Shown one piece after another: positions 1 through 5,775 of a DNA stretch of 6,998 nt. The first letter of the stretch is position 1; each line of letters opens with the position of its first letter. The position numbers and the translations under genes are program-made. This stretch comes from Prevotellaceae bacterium UBA4361. Lineage in GTDB: Bacteria > Bacteroidota > Bacteroidia > Bacteroidales > Bacteroidaceae. The stretch is from the NCBI GenBank assembly GCA_002393575.1, contig DGSN01000067.1, positions 1-6,998 of the forward strand, given 5' to 3'. Below the pieces are notes generated by a model. The model was not told the DNA's origin. It made no database searches and worked only from the letters and a program-made list of their open reading frames with translations.

Positions 1-1098
1 ATCACAGCTGAAGAAGGACTCAACATCTACTACAACTTCTCGGGCAACAACGACACTGCCAAGAGCCAGGCTTACACCGAGCCTTTCACACTCGCTGAGC
101 CTACCTACGTCTATGCATTCACCGCTGCCGACGAGAAGCTCAACTCCGAACTCGCTTCCCGCTATGTGGCAATCTCTACGCTCAATGCACAGACCATCCG
201 TCTCGACACACTCGCCCACTTCGACGCAAGTGCAGGACCTTGGTTCGTGGACGGAACTGAGAATGCCAGCGAACTCGCAACGGGTGGTAGCTCTGCTTAC
301 TACTTCTGGGGCAAGTCGGCATGGAACTACTACAGCACTGAAATCGACCACGAGGAAACTGTCACTGGCAGCGAAGGACAGGACAGCACCGTCTATTACT
401 ACAAGCCAGACCCTGAGGCACTCCGCTACATCTACCCTATCACTGAAACTCCTTGGAGACTCAAGAGCCAGGGACAGGTGCTCACGGGCGAGCTCTCCCT
501 CACACCTGAATACGCCATCGGCAACGGAGCAACAGGACGCTATGCTGAAACCGCACAGGACAACATCGGCAACCCATCCAAGGGTGTCATTACCTTTGGT
601 GCAAAGACATCGGGAGAGCCTTACACGGCTGCCATCGAGACCACACAGAAGTTCGCAGGTCCATTCGACGTGGTTGTCTATGTAGGCAACGGAAACGGAA
701 GCGGAGCTGGAATCCTCGAAGTGCAGACTTCCACCGACGGAGAGAACTGGGATGCCATCGGCACACTCACCCTTGCTGGCACACAGCGCTACTGGAAGAA
801 GAACCGTGCAGCTTACGAAGGCACAGACGAAGTGTTTGTACGCGTGGCACAGACGGGAGGCGGCACCAAGGCACAGGTGTACGACATCCTGCTCTTCAAC
901 AACGGCGAGCTTTCCAAGGCTTACGACCCTGCCATCTACGACGGCATCGTCAACCTCAGCAACCAGGCTGAAATCATCGCTACCGAAGTGTTCTCCATCG
1001 ACGGCATGAAGCTTTCGCAAACACGCAAGGGCATCAACATCGTACGCCAGCGACTCAGCAACGGAACAACTCGCACCAGCAAGATTCTCGTGAAGTAA
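1..1098 (+). CDS. Secreted/surface protein, C-terminal part (chitobiase-like C-terminal module, beta-sandwich, sorting-like tail)
   Basis: The frame is open from the first base and ends with TAA at 1096-1098, so 365 residues of the C-terminal part are present and the start is missing. Residues 1-60 resemble the chitobiase/beta-hexosaminidase C-terminal (CHB_HEX_C) fold common in Bacteroidetes surface proteins, with phrases such as IYYNFSG, EPFTLAEPTYVYAFTAAD and YVAI. Residues about 72-310 look like a beta-sandwich, discoidin- or carbohydrate-binding-like domain, including STDGENW at 244-250 and VFVRVAQTGGG. Residues 327-365 (ATEVFSIDGMKL, KGINIV, ending SKILVK) have the layout of the C-terminal tails of Bacteroidetes exported proteins: a strand, a KGIxIV turn and a final basic strand. 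This suggests type IX-like secretion or cell-surface anchoring, but the match is by eye. No catalytic domain lies in the visible part, so the substrate is unknown. GC is visibly higher than in the rest of the window and C-ending codons dominate, which may reflect strong expression. Confidence 0.82.
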   Translation: MTAEEGLNIYYNFSGNNDTAKSQAYTEPFTLAEPTYVYAFTAADEKLNSELASRYVAISTLNAQTIRLDTLAHFDASAGPWFVDGTENASELATGGSSAYYFWGKSAWNYYSTEIDHEETVTGSEGQDSTVYYYKPDPEALRYIYPITETPWRLKSQGQVLTGELSLTPEYAIGNGATGRYAETAQDNIGNPSKGVITFGAKTSGEPYTAAIETTQKFAGPFDVVVYVGNGNGSGAGILEVQTSTDGENWDAIGTLTLAGTQRYWKKNRAAYEGTDEVFVRVAQTGGGTKAQVYDILLFNNGELSKAYDPAIYDGIVNLSNQAEIIATEVFSIDGMKLSQTRKGINIVRQRLSNGTTRTSKILVK

Positions 1099-1123
1099 AT
1101 TCCACTTCATCCATCAATACCGT

Positions 1124-1168
1124 AGCATCCCAAGCCTCACACAACGAGAGGTTTGGGATGCTTGTTTT
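1124..1168 (+). terminator. Hairpin terminator after the surface protein gene
   Basis: Bases 1124-1138 (AGCATCCCAAGCCTC) pair with 1148-1162 over 15 bp around a 9-base loop. The single wobble (1134 with 1152) is G-U in plus-strand RNA and would be an A-C mismatch on the other strand. TTGTTTT follows the stem. It starts 26 bases after the stop codon. This fits an intrinsic terminator reading on the plus strand. Confidence 0.8.
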
Positions 1169-1185
1169 GGGAGAAACGAAATAAG

Positions 1186-1217
1186 AATTGGGGACAATCG
1201 GCACTTTGTCCCCAATT
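1186..1217 (-). terminator. Perfect 12-bp hairpin, probable minus-strand terminator
   Basis: AATTGGGGACAA (1186-1197) and TTGTCCCCAATT (1206-1217) form a perfect 12-bp stem around an 8-base loop. On the minus strand the stem is followed by a T-rich stretch (CTTATTTCGTTT); on the plus strand it is followed by GCGCAGTC with no T-run. It therefore looks like a terminator for transcripts coming leftwards through the repeat array from the lytic transglycosylase gene. The arm includes TCCCCAAT, which is also the junction and core of the adjacent 22-bp repeats. It could instead be the end of a repeat element. Confidence 0.5.
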
Positions 1218-1231
1218 GCGCAGTCGAGACC

Positions 1232-1485
1232 CCCCATTAAAGTTTCAGTCAATCCCCAATAGAATTCCTGTCAATCCCCAATAGAATTCCTGTCAATCCC
1301 CAATAGAATTTCAATCAATCCCCAATAGAACTCCAGTCAGTCCCCAATAGAATTTCAGTCAGTCCCCAATAGAATTTCAGTCAATCCCCAATAGAATTAC
1401 AGTCATTCCCCAATAGAATTACAATCAATCCCCAATAGAATTACAATCAATCCCCAATAGAATTCCTGTCAATCCCCAATAAAGT
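1232..1485. repeat. 22-bp tandem repeat array (10 good units plus degenerate ends)
   Basis: Units of exactly 22 bp begin CCCCAATAGAATT, continue with a variable 4-5 base stretch (CCTG, TCAG, ACAG or ACAA) and end TCAAT, TCAGT or TCATT. Full units start at 1254, 1276, 1298, 1320, 1342, 1364, 1386, 1408, 1430 and 1452. A decayed unit starts at 1232 and a truncated one at 1474. Units at 1254, 1276 and 1452 are identical; those at 1408 and 1430 are identical. There are no unique spacers, so this is not CRISPR. The fixed period is about two helical turns. Its position between convergent 3' ends means it could be transcribed as a long 3' tail of either neighbour. The role is unknown; a variable-number minisatellite is the simplest reading. 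Confidence 0.95.
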
Positions 1486-1579
1486 ATTTATGCCACCCCA
1501 TTGAAAAAACAACAGGTAACAAGAAAGATAATTTTATTGTTATTTTTCTTAGTTTTTAATTTTCAACTATATAGTTTCT

Positions 1580-2788
1580 TCATTTCAAAATCGTCCTATA
1601 TTGTTGCCATCGTGAACGGATGTCGTTTACATAGTTATATGTTTCAGAGCCTCGGAAATAACCATGATGTGAGAGTGAATCGTTGTAGAACTTACTCTCC
1701 GACATACGAAGCACATATTCATCCACATGCCCCCGCCAAATGTTCGGGTTTCGTCCGTATTTCTGGGCAATCCTGCGGGCATCGTCCACATGTCCTGCTC
1801 CGGCATTGTATGCTGCAAGGATGAAATTGATGCGTTCATCCCGATTGGCTATAAAAGAATAATGGCTGTCGAGGGAACGAATGAGTCGAACTGCTCCACG
1901 AAGGTTGCATTCGGGGTCGAACACGTCTGATTCTGACACACCGACCCGCCGTGCTGTGGATGGCATGAGCTGCATCAAGCCCATTGCTCCCATCCAGGAC
2001 ACGGCGGACGGGTCGAAAGCTGACTCTTGATATGCTTGTGCAGCAAGCAAGCGCCAGTCCCAAATGCATTGTTGGGAATACGTCTTGAAGAGATGGTCGT
2101 AAACGGATATTTGTCCCTTAGCCCGATTCAGGACGGGGCTTCGAGCTATGCGACGAGAGGAATACGACACGTTCTTCTTGACAACTACGGGCATGCAGAG
2201 ATTGAAGAATTCGCTTTCGTTCCGTGCCAACCAATGGTTGAGGGTATCAGCCAATTCGGGTGAATGAGTGCGAACTGCCCATGCCATCTCTGGTGCAGAA
2301 ATGACGGAGCGGTCTCTCTGTACGACAGCCAGCGAATCGATGAAACGTGTGATGGGGGCTGTGCCGCAATAGGTGACATGGCTGTCCAAGGAATCCAGTT
2401 TGGGCATCTGGTATGCCACCAAGTCGCCATCTCCTCTTTGCAGTTTTGCCAGCATTTCATGGGTACTCCTGCACACATCTACTCGCACGGACACTCCGAT
2501 GCTTTGGGCAAAAGCATCTGCCAACTTGTACTGGAAACCAAAGTTTTCTCCACGGAATTCAAAATAGCTTGTCGGTCCATAGAGCGTCAGAACGATCAGC
2601 TCCCCGCCAGCCTGAATGTCGGACAGGTCGAAATCAGCATCTGATGCCGATAATTCATCTTTCGATTCGAAAACGCTATTTGCCACGTTGCTATTTTCCT
2701 GCTTGCAGGATGATAACAAAAGTGGAATGAAAATAAGTACAAGGAAGATTTTACAAAGTACTGATTTCAAAAGCGTGTCTATCGTCAT
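1580..2788 (-). CDS. mltF: Membrane-bound lytic murein transglycosylase F-type lipoprotein
   Basis: The product is a 402-residue enzyme that cleaves the glycan strands of peptidoglycan, forming 1,6-anhydro-muramic ends, probably at the periplasmic face of a membrane. It begins with a basic and hydrophobic signal (KIFLVLIFIPLLLSSC), a lipobox with Cys28 as the lipidated residue. Residues about 60-200 match the solute-binding (SBP_bac_3-like) regulatory domain of MltF, with phrases such as ELIVLTLYGPTSYFEF and GFQYKLADAFAQ. Residues about 235-360 are the lysozyme-like SLT domain: AAQAYQES with likely catalytic Glu255, GLMQLMPSTA at 270-279, and AAYNAGAGH at 325-333. The ATG at 2788 is preferred over a TTG at 2803 because it gives a standard signal and stands a normal distance from a -7 box at 2827-2834. 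The domain order matches the family. No intrinsic terminator directly follows the stop (TGA at 1580-1582); the next minus-oriented hairpin lies beyond the repeat array. The gene symbol is by family resemblance. Confidence 0.9.
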   Translation of the reverse strand: MTIDTLLKSVLCKIFLVLIFIPLLLSSCKQENSNVANSVFESKDELSASDADFDLSDIQAGGELIVLTLYGPTSYFEFRGENFGFQYKLADAFAQSIGVSVRVDVCRSTHEMLAKLQRGDGDLVAYQMPKLDSLDSHVTYCGTAPITRFIDSLAVVQRDRSVISAPEMAWAVRTHSPELADTLNHWLARNESEFFNLCMPVVVKKNVSYSSRRIARSPVLNRAKGQISVYDHLFKTYSQQCIWDWRLLAAQAYQESAFDPSAVSWMGAMGLMQLMPSTARRVGVSESDVFDPECNLRGAVRLIRSLDSHYSFIANRDERINFILAAYNAGAGHVDDARRIAQKYGRNPNIWRGHVDEYVLRMSESKFYNDSLSHHGYFRGSETYNYVNDIRSRWQQYRTILK

Positions 2789-2826
2789 ATTATATAAAGC
2801 CAAGTCGTTTCTTCAAAAAAGTGGTG

Positions 2827-2834
2827 CAAAATTA
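2827..2834 (-). promoter_or_regulatory. Probable -7 box for the lytic transglycosylase gene
   Basis: The minus strand reads TAATTTTG here, an exact match to the Bacteroidetes TAnnTTTG -7 element. It is 38 bases upstream of the chosen ATG at 2788. No exact TTTG -33 element is at the expected distance; the nearest is TTTC. The same TAATTTTGCA string precedes the TPR gene. Confidence 0.55.
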
Positions 2835-2875
2835 AGTTTTTTTGCCCGATTGATGAAAAAAAACGCTATTATTCT

Positions 2876-2905
2876 TTTGTGTAAAAAAAATAATCTTTAA
2901 ATTTG
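2876..2905 (+). promoter_or_regulatory. Bacteroidetes-type promoter with no plus-strand gene downstream
   Basis: TTTG at 2876-2879 and TAAATTTG at 2898-2905 are separated by 18 bases, close to the -33/-7 arrangement of the Bacteroidetes primary sigma factor. It is the only place in the window where I found both elements in register. A start near 2912 is expected. The next plus-strand gene is over 1.6 kb away and separated by terminators. AT-rich DNA produces such matches by chance, so confidence is moderate. Confidence 0.5.
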
Positions 2906-2911
2906 CAAACT

Positions 2912-3075
2912 TTCAAAAACGGAAACGGAAAATTTGGAGAAAAAGACTCCTGATTATTTTAAGTACCTAATTGCAAGACTTTTAATTTTACTGATATAAG
3001 ATTATACCATCCCCATAACGTAAAAATTTTGGCAGCAATGCCTGTTTTGTACGTAGAACCCATACTACGTTTTTT
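2912..3075 (+). ncRNA. Candidate small RNA (about 165 nt, possibly extending to 3159)
   Basis: The call rests on signals, not on a known family: a plus-strand promoter ends at 2905, and a plus-oriented terminator stands at 3051-3075 with a second at 3117-3159. Inside are small hairpins GGAG-CTCC (2936-2950) and GGCA-GCAA-TGCC (3031-3042). The longest plus-strand ATG frame within it is 13 codons (from 3038). If transcription runs to the second terminator, the RNA would be about 248 nt and overlap the last few bases of the TPR gene in antisense. I do not recognise it as 6S, tmRNA, SRP RNA or RNase P RNA. Confidence 0.35.
3051..3075 (+). terminator. Short hairpin with T-run, plus orientation
   Basis: ACGTAG (3051-3056) pairs with CTACGT (3065-3070) around an 8-base loop, and the final T of the stem begins a run of six Ts (3070-3075). 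On the minus strand the stem is followed by ACAAAACA with no T-run, so it reads as a plus-strand terminator. No plus-strand protein gene lies upstream. Confidence 0.5.
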
Positions 3076-3116
3076 ATGAATGTAGTTTTGTCGTGTTTTA
3101 TTTTGTGTTTGTGTTG

Positions 3117-3159
3117 TGGCTATTCTTTTGCGTGAGCAAAGGGATAGCCATCTATTTTT
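3117..3159 (+). terminator. 15-bp tetraloop hairpin after the TPR gene, stronger in plus orientation
   Basis: Bases 3117-3131 pair with 3136-3150 over 15 bp around the loop GTGA. Two pairs (3124-3143 and 3126-3141) are G-U wobbles in plus-strand RNA but A-C mismatches in minus-strand RNA. TCTATTTTT follows on the plus side; ACAACACAAACA follows on the minus side. It starts one base past the TPR gene stop, so it may also end or protect that mRNA, acting in both directions, but the asymmetry favours plus-strand use. Confidence 0.6.
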
Positions 3160-4432
3160 CCTTCTCCAGTGCTTTCAGTTCCTTGCCTTTGTTAAGTTTG
3201 AAATAGACTTCGCGGAGTCCGCTCAACCACAAGGCTGGGTTGTTCTCATTGAATTTTCGGGCTGATTCGTAGGCTGTCATTGCTAATGAATACATGCCGC
3301 TGAGCTTTTTCCGATTCGACAAGTAGTTCTTATCGCCCAGTTTCAAACCCGCAGAATTATAAAAATCGTGTGCCATGGAGAGATAAACGCTTCCTATAGC
3401 AGCATACGACTCTGCATCGTCGGGCTGAATTTGAATGGCTTGTCGGTAAGCGGTGATGGCTGAATCGGCTTGATTGAGACACTGATGCACTTTGCCTTTC
3501 AGATACCAGTACTTGCGCATACGCGGATTGTTCTCGATGACATGATTCAGAACACGAAGCGATGCGTCGTATTCGTTCACGGAATTGTAATGGCTCACGA
3601 GTGTGGCATAAAAATAGTCATTCAGCGGATAGAGGTCGAAACCTTCTTGCAGGGTATTTACGTAGGCAATTGAATCGCCTAGTTGTTGATGGGACTTGGC
3701 GCATATCTCGTACATGAGGGAACGATTGATGCTATCCTGCACTGCCAAACGGAAATGACGTAGTACGAGCGGATATTGCTTGGCTCCGTAGGCAGAAACG
3801 ACTGCCAGTTTGGCAAGTTCTATGCTGTCGGCATCCATGTCATGGGGTTCTTTTTTGGCAGAGTTGGGATTGGAAATAAGCGAATGTCCGATTGTAGAAA
3901 TATACATGTCAAAATACTTCACGGCATTTTCGTAGTCTTTCCGCTTGTAGAACCATTTGCCTCCGCTTTTCAGGTTGTTGCGCAACGACAGCAACTGTGT
4001 ACTAAGTTGATGTGTGTAGTGTGGTTTGATTTTTCCTTTCCGATTTGGCTGATGGTCCAATGAATCAGTTCGCAAGGCGTAGGTGTAAGTGCTGAGAATA
4101 TGGGAGAAGTATTTCGCCGTGTCTGGTTTGTTGTTGAGGTAGATTTTTCGACTCTCAGCTTTCTGCAAGCCGAATTGAGCCATGACTGCAAAATTCATCA
4201 ATTCGGCATCCTGCTGAGCCTGTGGGTATTTACGAAAGGCGTTTTGCAGCACTTCGTACATTTTTGAGTAGTTCTCGACTTTGTTGTAGGTATTCACTTC
4301 AGAACGTATTGTTCTTTTCTTATACACATCCTTAGGTTTGTTGTCAATTCCTTTGTCCTGAGCAGAAGCTGAGATACAAAAGGAAAGAAACAACAGCAGT
4401 GAAGGCAAAATCGAATGAAGAAGAGTTGTCAT
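3152..4432 (-). CDS. Exported tetratricopeptide-repeat protein of unknown role
   Basis: This 426-residue protein starts with an N-terminal signal (LLHSILPSLLLFLSFCISAS, then AQ) with likely cleavage near residue 24-25. The Cys at 19 follows a Phe and does not make a lipobox, so a soluble periplasmic protein is likeliest. Helical repeat units follow: about 157-183 (KWFYKRKDYENAVKYFDMYI), about 273-306 (YATLVSHYNSVNEYDASLRV) and the best TPR at about 307-340 (YLKGKVHQ, then AITAYRQAIQIQPDD). Residues about 378-415 form a further helical pair. TPRs act as protein-binding scaffolds; no catalytic motif is visible and the partner is unknown. The start is the ATG at 4432, preceded by a -7 box. It is divergent from purM and does not look co-transcribed with the lytic transglycosylase, since 363 bases and hairpins separate them. 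Confidence 0.88.
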   Translation of the reverse strand: MTTLLHSILPSLLLFLSFCISASAQDKGIDNKPKDVYKKRTIRSEVNTYNKVENYSKMYEVLQNAFRKYPQAQQDAELMNFAVMAQFGLQKAESRKIYLNNKPDTAKYFSHILSTYTYALRTDSLDHQPNRKGKIKPHYTHQLSTQLLSLRNNLKSGGKWFYKRKDYENAVKYFDMYISTIGHSLISNPNSAKKEPHDMDADSIELAKLAVVSAYGAKQYPLVLRHFRLAVQDSINRSLMYEICAKSHQQLGDSIAYVNTLQEGFDLYPLNDYFYATLVSHYNSVNEYDASLRVLNHVIENNPRMRKYWYLKGKVHQCLNQADSAITAYRQAIQIQPDDAESYAAIGSVYLSMAHDFYNSAGLKLGDKNYLSNRKKLSGMYSLAMTAYESARKFNENNPALWLSGLREVYFKLNKGKELKALEKEK

Positions 4433-4457
4433 GTTTCCGTTTTTTCTGTTTTCGATG

Positions 4458-4465
4458 CAAAATTA
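4458..4465 (-). promoter_or_regulatory. Probable -7 box for the TPR protein gene
   Basis: The minus strand reads TAATTTTG, an exact TAnnTTTG match, 25 bases upstream of the ATG at 4432. No TTTG -33 element is seen at the expected distance. The box and its following GCA match those upstream of the lytic transglycosylase gene. Confidence 0.55.
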
Positions 4466-4519
4466 GAGAAAAAAATGGAGTTTTAAGAATATGGGGAGTG
4501 CTATCTGAAGATTTTTGCT

Positions 4520-4527
4520 TATTTTTG
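4520..4527 (+). promoter_or_regulatory. Probable -7 box for the purM-prfA operon
   Basis: TATTTTTG matches TAnnTTTG and lies 32 bases upstream of the purM ATG. No clear -33 TTTG lies 18-21 bases upstream. With the box at 4458-4465 on the other strand it makes a compact divergent promoter region. No purine-type riboswitch fold was recognised in the short leader. Confidence 0.5.
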
Positions 4528-4559
4528 CAAAAAGTTAGAAATTATTAACCCATTCTTTT

Positions 4560-5729
4560 ATGGACAACAAACAGCGATACATGATGCGCGGCGTGAGTGC
4601 AGCAAAGGAAGACGTACACAATGCCATCAAGAATATTGACAAGGGCATTTTTCCTCAGGCTTTCTGCAAAATCATCCCTGACATATTGGGTGGTGACCCC
4701 GAATACTGCAACATTATGCATGCCGACGGTGCTGGTACGAAGTCGAGCCTTGCTTATATGTACTGGAAGGAAACTGGCGACCTAAGTGTGTGGAAAGGCA
4801 TTGCTCAGGATGCGCTCATCATGAACACAGACGACCTTCTGTGTGTGGGTGCTGTCGATAACATTCTCGTGTCGAGTACCATCGGGCGCAACAAGATGCT
4901 CATTCCTGGAGAGGTGATTTCCGCCATCATCAACGGTACTGACGAACAGCTTAGTCAGATGCGTGACATGGGAATTGGCATTTATTCCACTGGAGGTGAA
5001 ACTGCTGATGTGGGCGACTTGGTTCGCACCATTATCGTTGATTCAACTGTGACGTGCAGAATGAAGCGAAGCGATGTGATTGACAATGCTAACATTCGCC
5101 CTGGGGATGTCATCGTAGGTCTTTCGAGTTGCGGACAAGCCACTTACGAAACGGAATACAATGGCGGTATGGGTAGCAACGGACTTACCAGTGCAAGGCA
5201 TGATATGTTCGCCAAATATCTCGCCATGAAGTACCCAGAGAGTTTCGACCATCAAGTGCCTCAGGAGCTTGTCTATAGCGGAAGTTATGCTCTGCAAGAT
5301 GCAGTGGAGGGTACTCCCGTGTGTGCTGGAAAACTGGTGTTGTCCCCTACCCGCACTTACGCCCCTGTGGTGAAGAGACTCCTTGACGAGTTGCGACCTC
5401 ACATCCACGGTATGGTACACTGCACAGGTGGAGCTCAGACAAAAGTGCTTCATTTCGTTGGAGACAATTGCCGAGTTGTGAAAGACAACATGTTCCCTGT
5501 TCCTCCTCTTTTCAAAGCTATTCAGGAGCAAAGCGGAACGGATTGGGCTGAGATGTACAAAGTGTTCAACATGGGCCATCGACTTGAAGTGTATCTCTCT
5601 CGTGAACATGCTGAAAAGGTCATTTCGATTTCCAAGAGTTTCAATATTGATGCGCAAATCGTCGGACATATCGAAGAGGGAACAAAGAGTCTGCTCATCA
5701 AGAGCGAATATGGGGAATTTGAGTATTAA
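4560..5729 (+). CDS. purM: Phosphoribosylformylglycinamidine cyclo-ligase (AIR synthetase), long Bacteroidetes form
   Basis: The 389-residue product is assigned to the cytosolic purine-pathway enzyme that closes formylglycinamidine ribonucleotide to aminoimidazole ribonucleotide using ATP. PurM-superfamily motifs run in order: HADGAGTKSSLAY at 54-66 (phosphate/Mg-ATP region), NTDDLLCVGA at 89-98, GGETADVGD at 145-153, GSNGLTSAR at 205-213, LSPTRTYAPVV at 261-271, HCTGGAQTKVL at 287-297 and FNMGHRLEVYLS at 336-347. It is about 40 residues longer than the E. coli enzyme (345), and several motifs differ: GGAQTKVL replaces the usual GGGxxxN stretch, and FNMGHRLEV replaces FNxGxGM. I recall this form as typical of Bacteroidetes, sometimes named AIR synthase-related protein. 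The ATG at 4560 sits in an A/T-rich leader without a Shine-Dalgarno site. prfA follows after 46 bases. Confidence 0.87.
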   Translation: MDNKQRYMMRGVSAAKEDVHNAIKNIDKGIFPQAFCKIIPDILGGDPEYCNIMHADGAGTKSSLAYMYWKETGDLSVWKGIAQDALIMNTDDLLCVGAVDNILVSSTIGRNKMLIPGEVISAIINGTDEQLSQMRDMGIGIYSTGGETADVGDLVRTIIVDSTVTCRMKRSDVIDNANIRPGDVIVGLSSCGQATYETEYNGGMGSNGLTSARHDMFAKYLAMKYPESFDHQVPQELVYSGSYALQDAVEGTPVCAGKLVLSPTRTYAPVVKRLLDELRPHIHGMVHCTGGAQTKVLHFVGDNCRVVKDNMFPVPPLFKAIQEQSGTDWAEMYKVFNMGHRLEVYLSREHAEKVISISKSFNIDAQIVGHIEEGTKSLLIKSEYGEFEY

Positions 5730-5748
5730 TGCATAAGTAAACAGATTA

Positions 5749-5771
5749 TAGTAAGGTCAAAGGCGAAAACC
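5749..5771 (+). repeat. Short degenerate heptamer tract before prfA
   Basis: The purM-prfA gap contains TAGTAAG, GTCAAAG and GCGAAAA followed by CC. It matches the GTCAAAG/GTCGAAG/GTCAAAA tract that follows prfA, including the terminal AAAACC. It lies directly upstream of the prfA start, where it also gives the A-rich context usual for Bacteroidetes starts. Confidence 0.4.
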
Positions 5772-5775
5772 AAAA

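Larger units (their letters stand above)
1099..1579. other. Convergent intergenic region with terminators and repeat array
   Basis: This 481-base gap separates the 3' ends of two convergent genes. It holds the plus-strand terminator at 1124-1168, a perfect hairpin at 1186-1217, the 22-bp tandem array at 1232-1485, and an AT-rich stretch at 1486-1579. The AT-rich part contains the 12-bp palindrome AACTATATAGTT at 1565-1576, three bases past the lytic transglycosylase stop. No protein gene is credible: the 22-bp period shifts frame with every unit, and each unit carries TAG on the plus strand and usually TGA on the minus strand. Confidence 0.8.
2789..3151. other. 363-base gene-free region with plus-strand RNA signals
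   Basis: The region lies upstream of the lytic transglycosylase gene and downstream of the TPR gene, both on the minus strand. It is AT-rich, and neither strand holds a convincing protein gene. It contains the minus-strand promoter at 2827-2834, a complete plus-strand promoter at 2876-2905, a GGCA-GCAA-TGCC hairpin with a GNRA loop at 3031-3042, and two plus-oriented hairpin terminators at 3051-3075 and 3117-3159. These suggest a small plus-strand RNA. Confidence 0.7.

Noticed and set aside
113..685. 190-residue plus-strand ORF in another frame of the surface gene
   Set aside because: Ser/Thr/Arg-rich composition is the typical shadow of a C-rich coding frame; the frame with CHB_HEX_C-like and tail features is the real one.
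1055..1252. 65-residue minus-strand ORF over the surface gene end and hairpins
   Set aside because: It overlaps the C-terminus of a clear gene and two hairpins, and shows no recognisable protein features.
1232..1485. CRISPR array
   Set aside because: The units abut one another with no unique spacers, and no cas genes are present.
1254..1485. G-quadruplex formed by GGGG runs on the minus strand
   Set aside because: Runs are separated by about 18 bases, too long for a stable quadruplex, and the period is better explained as a tandem repeat.
1565..1576. AACTATATAGTT palindrome as a terminator or operator
   Set aside because: It has no loop, is AT-rich and lacks a T-run of its own; one 12-bp palindrome in AT-rich DNA is weak evidence.
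2789..2803. TTG start five codons upstream of the lytic transglycosylase ATG
   Set aside because: The ATG at 2788 gives a normal lipoprotein signal and fits the -7 box; the extra residues add nothing.
5043..5669. 208-residue minus-strand ORF opposite purM
   Set aside because: It lies wholly opposite conserved purM motifs and has no recognisable domain.
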